From assembly GCF_002155145.1 (NCBI RefSeq), contig NZ_CP021323.1, forward strand, positions 3,286,001 through 3,350,000: a stretch of 64,000 nucleotides of DNA. Direction: 5' to 3'. The DNA is from Kushneria konosiri (lineage in GTDB: Bacteria; Pseudomonadota; Gammaproteobacteria; Pseudomonadales; Halomonadaceae). Shown here one piece after another: positions 37,137 through 47,762 of this stretch. Below the pieces are notes generated by a model, which had not been told where the DNA came from, ran no database searches, and saw nothing but the letters and a program-made list of their open reading frames with translations. Position numbers and translations under genes: made by a program. Numbering within the stretch: position 1 is the first letter of the stretch; each line of letters starts with the position of its first letter.

Positions 37137-38300
37137 TTAGTTTTCATTGTCATCGTCATCCGAAGGCGACGGGGTATAGGCCATATCTTCGGGGACCTCG
37201 ATATGGCCGGGTCTTTTGGGCGATCGACCACCTTCGCTACGATAGCGGCGCAGTTGATAGACCCAGGCCAGCACTTCAGCGACCGCGGTATAAAGTGCCG
37301 CAGGAATTTCCCGGCCCAGCTCACCATGACGATACAGCGAGCGCGCCAGTGCCGGCGCTTCAAGAAAGGGAATGCGATTTTCCTCTCCGAGCTCACGAAT
37401 TTTGGCCGCCACGGCATCTGCCCCCTTTGCCAATACCCGGGGGGCGCCCATCTCGTCATCCTTGTAGGCCAGTGCCACGGCAAAGTGCGTCGGGTTGGTA
37501 ATAATGACGTCAGCCTTGGGGACTTCACTCATCATGCGCCGGCGAGCAATCGCCTGCTGCTGCTGTCGAATACGCCCCTTGACGTGCGGATCCCCTTCCG
37601 ACTCCTTGTGCTCCTGACGAATGTCCTCCCGACTCATGCGCAGCTTTTTGGTATGGCTCCACAACTGGTACGGAACATCGATGATGATGACAAAGATAAA
37701 GGCCAGCAGAATCAAGGCACAGCAAAAGACCACAAGCAGCAACATGTGGCGCATGGCGGACTGGATACTTTCTCCGGCAAGCCCGAGCAGTTCTCCCTGA
37801 TGGCTATAGATAAAATAGGCGGCCACCAGCGCAATCAGCAGTGACTTGGCGATGGTCTTGGCCAGCTCTGCCAGCGCCTGACTTGAAAAGATGCGCTTTA
37901 AACCAGCGCCTGGATTGAGCTTTTTGAGGTCGACCTTGAGAGATTTGGTTGAAAACAGCCATCCACCCAGCGCCATGGGGGCCAGCAGCGCGACCAGCCC
38001 CATGATGCCCAGGATGGGCGCAATGGCCAGCAGAGCCCGACCTCCCAGCGCCGAGATGTTGATCATCATCCGTGTCGGATCACGCGCCACATCGGCATCA
38101 AAGGTCAACCCATCGCTCATGACTCCGGACAGCGTCTCGCCCATCCAGCTCATGCAAAGCGCCAGACCGGCAGCACCGACGGCCAGCATCAAAAAGGTGG
38201 TCAACTCTCTTGAGCGCGCCACCTGACCCTCTTCACGGGCCTTTTCAAGCCGTCGCGCCGTAGGCTCTTCGGTTTTTTCTTCGTCGCTGTCGCCGGACAT
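37137..38300 (-). CDS. flhB: export switch protein FlhB
   Basis: FlhB controls substrate order. 387 residues with four membrane helices and a cytoplasmic domain that cuts itself at Asn-Pro: the NPTH motif is present (ADVIITNPTHFAVALAY, about residue 270). FlhB-type C-terminal sequence follows, then a ~40-residue acidic tail. Interacts with FliK. A separate copy of only the C-terminal domain is at 50233. Confidence 0.98.
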   Translation of the reverse strand: MSGDSDEEKTEEPTARRLEKAREEGQVARSRELTTFLMLAVGAAGLALCMSWMGETLSGVMSDGLTFDADVARDPTRMMINISALGGRALLAIAPILGIMGLVALLAPMALGGWLFSTKSLKVDLKKLNPGAGLKRIFSSQALAELAKTIAKSLLIALVAAYFIYSHQGELLGLAGESIQSAMRHMLLLVVFCCALILLAFIFVIIIDVPYQLWSHTKKLRMSREDIRQEHKESEGDPHVKGRIRQQQQAIARRRMMSEVPKADVIITNPTHFAVALAYKDDEMGAPRVLAKGADAVAAKIRELGEENRIPFLEAPALARSLYRHGELGREIPAALYTAVAEVLAWVYQLRRYRSEGGRSPKRPGHIEVPEDMAYTPSPSDDDDNEN

Positions 38301-38376
38301 CTCGACCCCATGAAATCATGTAGAGCATTGTGCTCACTGGTCGACATTGTGCGAGGAGGGAGGGGAAAACAATCGC

Positions 38377-38408
38377 TCGAATAGCCCACCCGTGGGAGAG
38401 CTATTCGA
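38377..38408. terminator. hairpin between cheZ and flhB
   Basis: TCGAATAGC and GCTATTCGA form a nine-base stem around CCACCCGTGGGAGA, which can itself pair in part. It lies in the 128 bases between flhB and cheZ. There is only a TTGTTTT run downstream on the minus strand, so termination may be partial. Confidence 0.5.
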
Positions 38409-38428
38409 AACATAAGCTGGAAGCGGGA

Positions 38429-39100
38429 TTAAAATCCCAGACTGTCGAGCAGGTCATCGACCTGTGACTGGTCAGTCACGATATCAGTACGCCCTTCTGT
38501 CTTGATCTGAGGCCCGTTGAGAAGCCCTTCTGGCGCAGGTTTGCTGCTTCCTTCCTTGGCGCGCTCACGCATGGCTTCCGAGGGAATATTGTCAATCAGC
38601 ACCTGCAGAAGTTCACGCTCGATCTCGCGGATGACCTCCATCATCTTCTTGATGACCTGTCCGGTCAGATCCTGAAAATCCTGAGCCATCATGACTTCCA
38701 TCAACTGGCTCTGAGTCGCTCGGGTCTGTACCGGCACCCACTCAAGATAGGCACGAGTGTCGCCTACCAGATCACGTGCTTCGGCCTGCTCGAGCGGCTT
38801 GTCGAACCATTGATCCCAGCGCCCTGCCAGCTCGGCTGACTGTTTTTCGATACTGTCCTGAATGGGCTGAGCAATTTCTATGGCATTGAGCGAGCGCTCG
38901 GCAGCCTGCTCGGTCATTGAGGCGATATAGCTCAGACGGTCGCGGGAATCGGGAATGGCCTGGGCGGCCTTCTCGACCTCCTTGTCCAGACCGAGCTCTC
39001 GCATGTTGTCACGCAACGCACGGGTAAGGTGACCGATCCTGGCGATAAGATCCGGCGGGATCGTATCATCGACGTTCTGCGGTTTGGCATTGGCTGTCAT
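38429..39100 (-). CDS. cheZ: CheY phosphatase CheZ
   Basis: CheZ removes phosphate from CheY to end the tumble signal. 223 residues, long helical hairpin. The C-terminal CheY-binding peptide DDLLDSLGF is present, and [20 protein letters not shown] carries the active Gln region. It follows cheY by 30 bases. Confidence 0.97.
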   Translation of the reverse strand: MTANAKPQNVDDTIPPDLIARIGHLTRALRDNMRELGLDKEVEKAAQAIPDSRDRLSYIASMTEQAAERSLNAIEIAQPIQDSIEKQSAELAGRWDQWFDKPLEQAEARDLVGDTRAYLEWVPVQTRATQSQLMEVMMAQDFQDLTGQVIKKMMEVIREIERELLQVLIDNIPSEAMRERAKEGSSKPAPEGLLNGPQIKTEGRTDIVTDQSQVDDLLDSLGF

Positions 39101-39130
39101 GTCATTAACTCCCGATGGCTATCCGCAGAC

Positions 39131-39520
39131 TTATTTGTCGAGCTTTTCGAAGATCTTGTTCAGCTTCTCTTCGAGCGTTGCGGCGGTGAAGGGTTTAACC
39201 ACGTAACCATTGGCGCCGGCCTGTGCCGCTGCAATGATGTTTTCCTTTTTGGCCTCTGCCGTCACCATCAGTACCGGAAGATGCTTGAGACTGTCATCGG
39301 CACGGATCTGCTTGAGCATTTCCAGACCGTCAAGGTTGGGCATGTTCCAGTCAGAGACCACAAAACCAAAGCTGTCACTGCGCAGCTTGGCCAGACCGTC
39401 GACGCCATCCTCCGCTTCATCGACGTTGTTAAAGCCAAGCTCCTTGAGGAGGTTGCGCACGATGCGACGCATGGTAGGAAAGTCATCTACCACCAGAATG
39501 TGAATGTTCTTGTCAGCCAT
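39131..39520 (-). CDS. cheY: chemotaxis response regulator CheY
   Basis: CheY-phosphate binds FliM and reverses the motor. 129 residues from ATG at 39520; the open frame to 39565 has no better start. Acidic pair in [13 protein letters not shown], phospho-acceptor Asp in [13 protein letters not shown], the switch Thr in [12 protein letters not shown], and the conserved Lys in GYVVKPFTA are all present. Confidence 0.98.
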   Translation of the reverse strand: MADKNIHILVVDDFPTMRRIVRNLLKELGFNNVDEAEDGVDGLAKLRSDSFGFVVSDWNMPNLDGLEMLKQIRADDSLKHLPVLMVTAEAKKENIIAAAQAGANGYVVKPFTAATLEEKLNKIFEKLDK

Positions 39521-39583
39521 GTCTGTTTTTTCCTTTTCAAATAAGTGCGCTCGCGCGCGAGTCAACGATTCTGTGATGCCGCG

Positions 39584-40645
39584 CTAGACGCGCAGCGCCT
39601 GACGATTGTTGCCACCCAGCTGTGCCAGCGCCCGCTCGCACATGCTGGTAATGGGAACAACCTCGCATGCAGCGCCCAGCGCAATGGCCTCACGCGGCAT
39701 GCCAAATACCACACAGCTGGCCTCATCCTGGGCCAGCGTCCAGGCACCGGCTTCACGCATCTTCAAGAGCCCCTGAGCACCATCCTTGCCCATGCCGGTC
39801 AACAGCACACCGATGGCATTCTTGCCGGCACTGATGGCGGCAGATTCAAACAGCGCATCAACGGAAGGCCTGTGGCGATTGATGGGCGCCTCGTGGTCCA
39901 GCGAAATCACATAGTTGGCCCCGCTTCGAACCAGACGCAGATGCGCCTCACCACCGGGTGCCAGATAGGCATGACCGGGCAGTACACGTTCGCCGTGTAC
40001 GGCTTCGCGCACGCTGATGCGGCACAGGCTGTCCAGGCGTGCAGCAAAGGACTTGGTAAATCCGGCCGGCATGTGCTGGGTGATCAATATCGCCGGGCTG
40101 TCCGAGGGCAGTGGCATCAGAAATTCTCGGATGGCCTCTGTACCGCCCGTAGAGGCACCCACAATCAAAAGTTTCTCGCTGGAATACAACGGCGCACGAA
40201 GCGCGGCCGGCGCGGGGGTCGATGAAGGCTGCGCCACCTTGAGCCTGGCTTTTGAGGCCGCACGGATCTTGTCGGTGATGGCATGCGCGTACTCTGCCAT
40301 ACCCTCGCGAATGCCCAGCTGAGGCTTGGTGACAAAGTCCACCGCACCGAGCTCTAGCGCCCGCATGGTGATTTCCGAGCCCCGCTCTGTCAGGGAAGAG
40401 ACCATGACGACCGGCATGGGTCGTAGACGCATGAGTCGCTCCAGAAAATCCAGACCATCCATGCGCGGCATTTCGACATCCAGTGTCAAAACATCGGGAT
40501 TGGTCCGTTTGATCAGATCACGAGCCACCAATGGATCGGGGGCCGTGGCGACCACTTCCATATCGGGCTCCTGATTGATGATTTCGCTGATCAGGCTTCG
40601 GATCAGTGCCGAGTCGTCAACACACAATACCTTGATCTTGCTCAC
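39584..40645 (-). CDS. cheB: chemoreceptor methylesterase CheB
   Basis: CheB removes receptor methyl groups when phosphorylated. 353 residues: N-terminal receiver ([26 protein letters not shown]), linker, then the esterase domain with Ser in [13 protein letters not shown], His in [14 protein letters not shown] and Asp in [13 protein letters not shown]. Overlaps cheD by four bases. Confidence 0.98.
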   Translation of the reverse strand: MSKIKVLCVDDSALIRSLISEIINQEPDMEVVATAPDPLVARDLIKRTNPDVLTLDVEMPRMDGLDFLERLMRLRPMPVVMVSSLTERGSEITMRALELGAVDFVTKPQLGIREGMAEYAHAITDKIRAASKARLKVAQPSSTPAPAALRAPLYSSEKLLIVGASTGGTEAIREFLMPLPSDSPAILITQHMPAGFTKSFAARLDSLCRISVREAVHGERVLPGHAYLAPGGEAHLRLVRSGANYVISLDHEAPINRHRPSVDALFESAAISAGKNAIGVLLTGMGKDGAQGLLKMREAGAWTLAQDEASCVVFGMPREAIALGAACEVVPITSMCERALAQLGGNNRQALRV

Positions 40646-41256
40646 CGTCCTGCTCCTTTCATGCCTGCAACCGCGACCAGCGGATGAACTGCATCTTCAA
40701 CCAGCGCATTGATCAACGTCTTTTCACGACGACAGACCGTGTCACTACCGTTGAGACGCCTGACCCTTACCTGACCCGTTCCCGGCAGATAGTGCACGCG
40801 ACGTGCATGGCTACCATTGAGGTCCTGCGCAAGCACACGAATGTTTTCACGATCAAGCCACGCCATGACAAACTCGGCATTGGCAAATCCGATGCGTGAT
40901 GCCATACCGGCAATGACCATACCGCCCCCGAACACCTTGGCTTCCAGCCTGTCACGACGACCGCCCAGCCGACAGATTTCGTCGATCAGGGTACGCATGG
41001 CATGTTCGCCATAGCGCAGTTTCGGCCCGCTGGTGTCATGGCTGCCATCTCCGGGCAGCATGTAGTGATTCATGCCACCGACACCTGCGACACTGTCGCG
41101 AATACACGCAGAAACGCAGGAGCCCAGCACCGTCGACAGCACCATGGGTTTTGAAGCCACGTAATACTCGCTCGGCAACAGCTTGACGGCGTCAAGACTG
41201 TCATCACGGTCAAAGTAAAAGTGGTTGGCCAGGCCTTCCTGCTCGCGAAATTTCAT
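40642..41256 (-). CDS. cheD: chemoreceptor glutamine deamidase CheD
   Basis: CheD converts receptor glutamines to glutamates and can tune adaptation. 204 residues with the catalytic Cys in [11 protein letters not shown] and the His region [10 protein letters not shown], then KVFGGG. It is absent from the equivalent enteric operon. Overlaps both cheB and cheR by four bases. Confidence 0.97.
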   Translation of the reverse strand: MKFREQEGLANHFYFDRDDSLDAVKLLPSEYYVASKPMVLSTVLGSCVSACIRDSVAGVGGMNHYMLPGDGSHDTSGPKLRYGEHAMRTLIDEICRLGGRRDRLEAKVFGGGMVIAGMASRIGFANAEFVMAWLDRENIRVLAQDLNGSHARRVHYLPGTGQVRVRRLNGSDTVCRREKTLINALVEDAVHPLVAVAGMKGAGR

Positions 41257-42098
41257 GACCGAGAACCCGGACCTGAAGAGAGCCCATAAACAGTATGTCC
41301 CTGCAGCCGGAAGGCATCGGTCAGATAAGTAAAGTTTTCGGAGTGCCCTGCAAAAAGCAGTCCGTTGGGTTTCAGCAATGGCGCAAACCTTTCCAGAATC
41401 CGTTTCTGGGTAGGCTTGTCAAAATAAATCATGATGTTGCGGCAGAAGATGGCATCAAAGGGCCCTTCTACGTTCCATCGTGCTTCCAGCAGATTCAGCT
41501 GCTGATATTCCACCATGGCCGATAGCGCCGGATTAACGCGCGCCACGCCGGATCTGGACCCTACGCCACGCATGAAAAACCGCTTGCGCTGCTCCATCGA
41601 CAGCTTCTCGATCTGAGCGATCGGATAGATGCCGGCCGCCGCCGTAGCAAGCGCCTTGGTATCAATATCGGTGGCCACGATTCTGGCACTCTGAGCCTTC
41701 GAACCAAGTGCCTCGGTCAGCGTCATGGCCAGCGACCAGGGCTCTTCGCCGGTAGACGCCGCGCAACACCACACCTTGATATTGCCGCTTTGTGCGCGCA
41801 CATGATCGGCCAAGATCGGGAAGTGATGTGCTTCCCGGAAAAACGAGGTCAGGTTGGTCGTCAGCGCGTTGACGAAATGTTCCCATTCCGTGGAGTCAGG
41901 ATGGCCATCCAGCAGATCCAGATAGGCCCTGAACTGATTGAGCCCAAGCGTGCGCAAGCGACGTGCCAGACGGCTATACACCATCTCTTTTTTATGTAAC
42001 GCCAGTGCGATGCCTGCACGCTCGTGGATCAAACGCCTGACACGCTCGAAATCCTCATGCGTCAGTTTTAGATCGCGGCTTTCAGCGACTTCTGTCAC
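41253..42098 (-). CDS. cheR: chemoreceptor methyltransferase CheR
   Basis: CheR transfers methyl groups from S-adenosylmethionine to receptor glutamates. 281 residues: N-terminal helical domain, AdoMet site around WCCAASTGEEPWSLAM, CRNIMIYFD, and GLLFAGHSENF near the end. The small beta subdomain that binds receptor-tail pentapeptides seems to be present. The receptor gene just upstream ends in such a pentapeptide. Confidence 0.97.
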   Translation of the reverse strand: MTEVAESRDLKLTHEDFERVRRLIHERAGIALALHKKEMVYSRLARRLRTLGLNQFRAYLDLLDGHPDSTEWEHFVNALTTNLTSFFREAHHFPILADHVRAQSGNIKVWCCAASTGEEPWSLAMTLTEALGSKAQSARIVATDIDTKALATAAAGIYPIAQIEKLSMEQRKRFFMRGVGSRSGVARVNPALSAMVEYQQLNLLEARWNVEGPFDAIFCRNIMIYFDKPTQKRILERFAPLLKPNGLLFAGHSENFTYLTDAFRLQGHTVYGLSSGPGSRS

Positions 42099-42126
42099 GT
42101 GTTCTACTCCGCATCACTTGAAGTGA

Positions 42127-43917
42127 TTAAAAGGTTGTCCAGTCCTCTTCTGCTGCCCCGGACGCCGACTCGCTCTGCGGTCGATCGACTTGCGTCCTTG
42201 CAGGAGCAGAGGTGCCGGGCCGGCCAGACCTGGTACGTGACGACGTTGAAGCGTGTTTTCTCGGTTCTCCGTCGTGGGCCGCTCCTCCGTGTTTTGTCGA
42301 GGAAGCTACCCTGCCTGAAGCTATTATCGGCGTGTGAGCGCTTTCCTTGATCCTGAAAAGACTGACAATTTCATTAAGGTGATCGGCGTTTTGACGCATC
42401 GATTCAGATGCCGCCGAAGACTGCTCGACCATGGCAGCGTTTTGCTGGGTCATTTCATCCATGCGCTGAATGGCCTGACCGATCTGGTCTATGCCGTTTT
42501 TCTGTTCTCGAGTCGCCGCTGAAATTTCCTGCATCAGCGTCGTGACCCGATGTACGCCACCGACGATATCGGTCATGGTGGACTGCGCTCGGGCCACCAG
42601 CTCACTGCCGGCGTGGACTTCAACCGAAGATTTATCGATCAACTCACGAATTTCACTCGCCGCCTGGGCACTACGACTGGCCAGAGAGCGAACCTCGTTG
42701 GCCACTACGGCAAATCCCTTGCCCTGCTCACCGGCACGTGCCGCTTCTACAGAGGCATTGAGTGCCAGAATGTTGGTCTGAAAGGCGATGCTGTCGATAA
42801 CCCCCACGATATCGGAGATACGTGCCGAGGCCTGTGTGATCCCCTCCATGCGGTTAACCACATCTCCCATTTCGCTGCGGCCACGTTCAGCTACGGTCGA
42901 CGCCTCATTGGCCAGCTTCGAAGCATCACTGGCATGCTCAGCGTTGTGCCCAACCGTTGCGGTCAACTCCTCCATGCTGCTGGCTGTCTGCTCAAGCGAT
43001 GCCGCCTGTTCTTCGGTGCGTCGCGAAAGATGCTGGTTGCCGGTTGCCAGCTCGCTGCTGGCCGGAGAGATCACCCCAACACTGCCCTTGACGTCACGTA
43101 CAACCCCCAGAAGGCACTTGCGCATGGTATCCAGCGCCACCATCAGGTGATCCTGACTCTGGCTGGTCGATTCAAGATTGCCGCTGGAAATCTGTCGACA
43201 GCACACAAGAGCCTGGTCAAGCGAACGCTGGGCACGTCGTATCATCAGGATGCCCGCCAGCGCGGAGCCTGTTGTCAGCAGTGTTGTCCCCAGGGTAAGT
43301 GCGCTCATGAGCATCGGCAGTGACTGCTGCGCCGAAAGTAACTGATAATCCGCAAACAGAAGCCCCAACAGGGCCAGTGATGAGATCGCACATGCGCCTC
43401 CCATCAAGCCTGCCTTTTGAGCCGGTGCCATACGCCTCACCCGATGCATCCAGCCCAGAGGCCCGGCCGGGGTAATGACCCCGCGAACCAGCACCCACCC
43501 CTTGCCCTGGCCGCTGTTGATACGTCGATAAACCCGCTCGGCGTAGGCAATGGAGGCCTCATCGGCCTTGATGCGTACCGAGGCGTATCCCTTGAGCTGG
43601 CCCTGCTCGACAATGGGCATGACCGTGGCCCTGACCCAGTAATAGCCTCCGTCCTTGCGCCGGTTCTTGACCATCCCGGTCCAGGTTTCACCATCACGCA
43701 GGGTTTTCCAGAGATTGGCAAAGGCAACGGGCGGCATATCCGGATGCCGTACGAGGTTATGGGGCGCTCCGATCAATTCATGACGCTCAAACCCACTGAC
43801 CTCGATAAAGGCCGGATTGGCATAAATGATGTTGCCGTCCGTATCCGTCTGGGAAATAAGAAACTGCTGTTCATCAAGCACATAATGCTGGTCATTGACC
43901 GGTTGGTTGTTACGCAC
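42127..43917 (-). CDS. Aer-like chemoreceptor with PAS domain
   Basis: 596 residues. Residues ~10-120 form a PAS domain very like that of Aer (FERHELIGAPHNLVRHPDMP, VKNRRKDGGYYWVRA), which binds FAD in Aer and senses redox or oxygen. Two hydrophobic helices (about 172-215) anchor it without a periplasmic domain; a HAMP-like segment follows, then the signalling domain (FQTNILALNASVEAARAGEQ, GKGFAVVANEVRSLA). The C-terminus is a Ser/Arg-rich linker ending DWTTF, matching the xWxxF docking peptide for CheR/CheB. Escherichia coli Aer has no such tail. It is the only receptor in the window and occupies the tar/tap position. Confidence 0.95.
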   Translation of the reverse strand: MRNNQPVNDQHYVLDEQQFLISQTDTDGNIIYANPAFIEVSGFERHELIGAPHNLVRHPDMPPVAFANLWKTLRDGETWTGMVKNRRKDGGYYWVRATVMPIVEQGQLKGYASVRIKADEASIAYAERVYRRINSGQGKGWVLVRGVITPAGPLGWMHRVRRMAPAQKAGLMGGACAISSLALLGLLFADYQLLSAQQSLPMLMSALTLGTTLLTTGSALAGILMIRRAQRSLDQALVCCRQISSGNLESTSQSQDHLMVALDTMRKCLLGVVRDVKGSVGVISPASSELATGNQHLSRRTEEQAASLEQTASSMEELTATVGHNAEHASDASKLANEASTVAERGRSEMGDVVNRMEGITQASARISDIVGVIDSIAFQTNILALNASVEAARAGEQGKGFAVVANEVRSLASRSAQAASEIRELIDKSSVEVHAGSELVARAQSTMTDIVGGVHRVTTLMQEISAATREQKNGIDQIGQAIQRMDEMTQQNAAMVEQSSAASESMRQNADHLNEIVSLFRIKESAHTPIIASGRVASSTKHGGAAHDGEPRKHASTSSRTRSGRPGTSAPARTQVDRPQSESASGAAEEDWTTF

Positions 43918-44043
43918 GAATCGATCTCCTCAAATGAATCCGATGACCAGCAATTGCCGGCATGTATGGGCATATCAAACTATGTTTTGCGCGAAACAAA
44001 CCAAGGATTAGCGCAGGTTAAAGTACGCTGTTTATGCACACAC

Positions 44044-44073
44044 AAAAAAGCGCCGGCATATGCCGGCGCTTTC
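44044..44073 (-). terminator. terminator after cheW
   Basis: AAAGCGCCGGCA and TGCCGGCGCTTT flank a short loop; on the minus strand the stem is followed by TTTTTTG. It ends the motAB-cheAW unit, so the receptor gene should have its own promoter, though I could not find a good sigma-28 match before it. Confidence 0.88.
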
Positions 44074-44091
44074 AATGACCAATACAATCGA

Positions 44092-44580
44092 TCAGGCAGC
44101 CTTGTCGATCAGGGCCATTTCTTCACTGCTCATCAGTTTCTCGATATCGACCAGAATCAGCATTCGATCATCCAGACTGCCCAGCCCCATCAGGTAGTGG
44201 GTGGATAGGGTCGAGCCGAATTCCGGTGCCGGCTTGATCTGTTCACCGGTCAGCGCCAGCACATCGGAGACACCATCCACCACCACGCCCACCACCCGAT
44301 GACCGATATTGAGCACGATCACGACGGTCTGCGCCGTATAGTCCGCGTTGCCCAGCGCGAACTTCAAACGCAGGTCAACGATAGGAACGATGACGCCACG
44401 CAGGTTGGTCACGCCCTTGATAAAGGAAGGCGCGTTGGCAATGCGCGTCACACCTTCATAGCCGCGAATTTCCTGCACACTCAGGATATCGATACCGTAC
44501 TCTTCCGAACCCAGTCGAAAGACCAGAAATTCGTGACCTTCGCCTTCCAGCTGTACCTTGTCGATAGCAGAAGCTTCCAT
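44092..44580 (-). CDS. cheW: chemotaxis coupling protein CheW
   Basis: CheW links receptors to CheA. 162 residues from ATG at 44580 with GGGAG upstream; the open frame reaches back into cheA, but that start is not used. Typical motifs: [50 protein letters not shown]. Confidence 0.97.
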   Translation of the reverse strand: MEASAIDKVQLEGEGHEFLVFRLGSEEYGIDILSVQEIRGYEGVTRIANAPSFIKGVTNLRGVIVPIVDLRLKFALGNADYTAQTVVIVLNIGHRVVGVVVDGVSDVLALTGEQIKPAPEFGSTLSTHYLMGLGSLDDRMLILVDIEKLMSSEEMALIDKAA

Positions 44581-44647
44581 TGTCTCAACTCCCATATGCC
44601 CGACCCAGCGGGCAGAATTAAAGATAACTGTCCGTTGTGCACCTGGA

Positions 44648-46723
44648 TCAGTGCAGCGTGGCAGCACTACGATGATGGCCCGAGTGACTGCCTTCGCGAT
44701 CCTGAGGAGAGCGTGACAGTGCTGGAATGTCCAGAATCAGTGCCACGCTGCCATCGCCCAGGATGGTGGCGGCAGAGATGCCGGGAACACGCCGATAATT
44801 GGTTTCCAGATTCTTGACGACCACCTGGTGTTGCCCGATTAGCTGATCGACCTGCAAGGCAAAGCTGCGACCTTCGCTTTGTACGATCATGACAATGCCT
44901 TTGGTTACATCCTGCTGCGCATCGGGAATATCAAAGACACGATAAAGCTCTACCAGCGGCAAATATTCACCACGAACATGCAGCACGCGATCATTGCCCG
45001 TGACGGTGCTGATATCTTCCGGTCTGACCTGCATGGACTCCTTGATGGCACCGAGCGGCAGGATATAGACCTCTTCTCCGACACGAACCGACATGCCATC
45101 GAGAATGGCAAGCGTCAGTGGCAGCACGATTCGGGTGGTGGTTCCCTGCCCGGTGCGGGAAAGAATGTCCACGTGCCCACCCATCTGCGCGATATTACGC
45201 TTGACCACATCCATACCGACGCCACGTCCTGACAGGTCAGTCACCTGCTCGGCGGTTGAAAAGCCCGGTGCAAAGATCAGCTGCCAGACATCGTCATCAC
45301 TCATGGCATCCGACACGGCCAGACCGTTCTCACGAGCCTTGCTCAGAATCCGCTCACGGTTCAGGCCGGCACCGTCATCGCTGATTTCGATCAGGATATT
45401 GCCGCCCTGATGACTGGCAGAGAGGGTCAGCTTGCCTGCGGCCGGTTTGCCGGCGGCCAGCCGCCGATCAGGGGTCTCGATGCCATGGTCCAGACTGTTG
45501 CGCACCAGGTGGGTCAGTGGATCAACGATGCGCTCGATCAAGCCCTTGTCGAGCTCGGTAGACTTGCCCACCGTTTCAAATTCGACCTGCTTGCCCAGTT
45601 TGCCGGCCAGATCGCGCACCAGTCGCGGGAAGCGGTTGAATACTACGTCCATGGGCATCATGCGAATCGACATGACCGCTTCCTGCAGGTCACGCGCGTT
45701 ACGCTGGAGCTGGTTCATGCCGCTGAGCAGACTGCCGTGAGTCACCGGATCAAAATCGGATGTGCCCTGCTCCAGCATGGACTGGGTAATGACGAGCTCA
45801 CCGACCAGGTTAATGATCTGGTCAATCTTTTCGATCGACACGCGCAGGGAAGCATTCTCGCTGCTTGCAGCAGCCCGTTCGGCCTTTTTGGCAGCGGGCG
45901 CCGCGGTAGCCGGGGCAGCCGTTTTTGCAGGTTCAGCCGGGGAAGGAGCACTGATCTGTGAAGCTGGTGCAGCGTCATCCTTTGCAGGCTCGGGTTTATC
46001 CTTCCCGGCTTCGGTACCGGAGGCTTTGGTAGCACTCTCGGACGGCGTTTCGCTGGCACCCTCGAAGGTAATCTGATCGTCATCAACCACGAAACAGAGC
46101 ACCGCACGAATATCATCTTCGCCCGTGGCGGTTTCCAGCCGAACAGTCAACACATCACCAGCGTGCTGCTGCTCCAGCACGGTGCCAAAAAGCGCCAGCT
46201 CTTCTGCCAGACTGGTGGCATTATCTGCTGCCACACCGGCAATTCGGATGACCATTGCACCACTCTGTGCAGGGCCGGAAACGGCTGTCTGAGATGGCAT
46301 TGTCGTCGCAGATGCAGCAGCGCCTCCCTGGCCTTTCTCTTCAGCCAGAGCCTTTAGCGTGTTACAGATACGCTCATAGGCGGCGCTGTCCGGCTCGGTC
46401 TGTTGACGGTAAGCATTGAGCTGATCGCTGAGCATATCCTTGGTTTCCAGAAATATGTCGATGGTTGTGGGGTCAAGGGTCAGTTCGTGATGGCGCGCCT
46501 TGTCGAGCAGATTTTCAAAAAGGTGCGTGGTCTCCTGCAGCACGGTAAAGCCAAACGTTCCCGCGCCACCCTTGATGGAATGTGCCGCTCGAAAGATGGC
46601 ATTGAGCTGTTCACTGTCAGGATCGCTGGGATCGATCTGCAACAGCTGCTGCTCCATATCGCTGAGCAGTTCCTCGGCCTCTTCGAAAAATGTCTGATAG
46701 AACTCGGTAATGTCGATGCTCAC
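44648..46723 (-). CDS. cheA: chemotaxis histidine kinase CheA
   Basis: CheA passes phosphate to CheY and CheB. About 691 residues from a GTG at 46723 ([13 protein letters not shown]); upstream residues in the frame do not resemble CheA. Domains: phospho-His domain ([14 protein letters not shown], near residue 48), a CheY/CheB-binding region, an Ala/Pro/Glu-rich linker (~240-300), dimer and kinase domains ([23 protein letters not shown]), and a CheW-like regulatory domain at the end. Confidence 0.97.
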   Translation of the reverse strand: MSIDITEFYQTFFEEAEELLSDMEQQLLQIDPSDPDSEQLNAIFRAAHSIKGGAGTFGFTVLQETTHLFENLLDKARHHELTLDPTTIDIFLETKDMLSDQLNAYRQQTEPDSAAYERICNTLKALAEEKGQGGAAASATTMPSQTAVSGPAQSGAMVIRIAGVAADNATSLAEELALFGTVLEQQHAGDVLTVRLETATGEDDIRAVLCFVVDDDQITFEGASETPSESATKASGTEAGKDKPEPAKDDAAPASQISAPSPAEPAKTAAPATAAPAAKKAERAAASSENASLRVSIEKIDQIINLVGELVITQSMLEQGTSDFDPVTHGSLLSGMNQLQRNARDLQEAVMSIRMMPMDVVFNRFPRLVRDLAGKLGKQVEFETVGKSTELDKGLIERIVDPLTHLVRNSLDHGIETPDRRLAAGKPAAGKLTLSASHQGGNILIEISDDGAGLNRERILSKARENGLAVSDAMSDDDVWQLIFAPGFSTAEQVTDLSGRGVGMDVVKRNIAQMGGHVDILSRTGQGTTTRIVLPLTLAILDGMSVRVGEEVYILPLGAIKESMQVRPEDISTVTGNDRVLHVRGEYLPLVELYRVFDIPDAQQDVTKGIVMIVQSEGRSFALQVDQLIGQHQVVVKNLETNYRRVPGISAATILGDGSVALILDIPALSRSPQDREGSHSGHHRSAATLH

Positions 46724-46811
46724 GACTGATGCCCTGCCCTGCTTCTGGATTCGATCCCACGCTCGACTCGAGCGCACGCGAAAGTGCCTTCAAAACCTGC
46801 CGTCATGATGC

Positions 46812-47759
46812 TCATGATTGTGTCGTCTGTTCTGACGCCCCCGAAGTATTCAGAGCGCCTGCGCCCTGGGTGAGCCCATCGATGGAAATCGGCGTTTTGT
46901 CACCATCAATAATGGCCGGCGAACCCGGGGCCATGTTTTCCTGCTCCATCATTTTCTGCGCTCGGCTGTTGAGCACCAGAATGCTGATCCGACGGTTAAG
47001 CGCGTTGTCCTCTTCATCCGGCATATTCATGGTGTCCGCCATGCCGATGACACGTAACAGCTTCTCGGGCTCAAGCCCTCCGGCGACCAGTTCACGCCGT
47101 GAGGCATTGGCGCGATCGGTTGAAAGCTCCCAGTTGCTGTATCCCTTGAGGCCGGCGGCAAACGGAAGATCATCCGTATGCCCTGACAGGGTCAGCTTGT
47201 TGGGCAGCTCGTTGAGCAGCGGCGCAATGGCGGTAAGAATACGGTGCATATAAGGCGCCACTCGCGCACTGCCCAGCTCGAACATGGGACGCCGCTGACT
47301 GTCCACGATCTGGATTCGAAGCCCCTCGGGCGTCAGATCCAGACGCATCTGTGAACGCAGGTCCCGCAGCGCCGGGTCCTCCTGCATCAGGGCTTCAAGG
47401 CGAGCCTTGAGCCTGCTCAGGGCTGACATGTCGGTCGCCATGCTGCTGTTTTGCTCGATGGTGATCCGTGAACGTTCACCTTCGCTGTGCATGACATCAT
47501 CACCACCACCCGGGATGGCGCTGTTGCTGGCCGAATTGCGATCCCCACCAGCCAGAGCCACTTTCAAGGGTGTCCGAAAATATTCGCTGATCTGTTCAAA
47601 CTCGGCTTTCGATGTCCCGGCCAGCAGCCACATCACCAGAAAGAAAGCCATCATGGCCGTCATGAAGTCGGCATAGGCAATCTTCCAGCTACCATGAGAG
47701 CCGTGATGGCCGGCAGCCTTTTTACGGCGTACAACAATGGGACGGCGATGCTGGCTCAT
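46812..47759 (-). CDS. motB: stator protein MotB
   Basis: MotB anchors the stator to peptidoglycan. 315 residues: basic N-terminus, single membrane helix with the ion-binding Asp in YADFMTAMMAFFLVMWLL, a plug region, and an OmpA-like domain (LTLSGHTDDLPFAAGLKGYS, NWELSTDRANASRREL). Sequence character is that of the proton-type enteric MotB. Confidence 0.97.
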   Translation of the reverse strand: MSQHRRPIVVRRKKAAGHHGSHGSWKIAYADFMTAMMAFFLVMWLLAGTSKAEFEQISEYFRTPLKVALAGGDRNSASNSAIPGGGDDVMHSEGERSRITIEQNSSMATDMSALSRLKARLEALMQEDPALRDLRSQMRLDLTPEGLRIQIVDSQRRPMFELGSARVAPYMHRILTAIAPLLNELPNKLTLSGHTDDLPFAAGLKGYSNWELSTDRANASRRELVAGGLEPEKLLRVIGMADTMNMPDEEDNALNRRISILVLNSRAQKMMEQENMAPGSPAIIDGDKTPISIDGLTQGAGALNTSGASEQTTQS

Positions 47760-47762
47760 GAC

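Noticed and set aside
44581-44667. N-terminal extension of CheW that overlaps the end of cheA
   Set aside because: The extension is unlike CheW, and GGGAG is correctly spaced only for the ATG at 44580.
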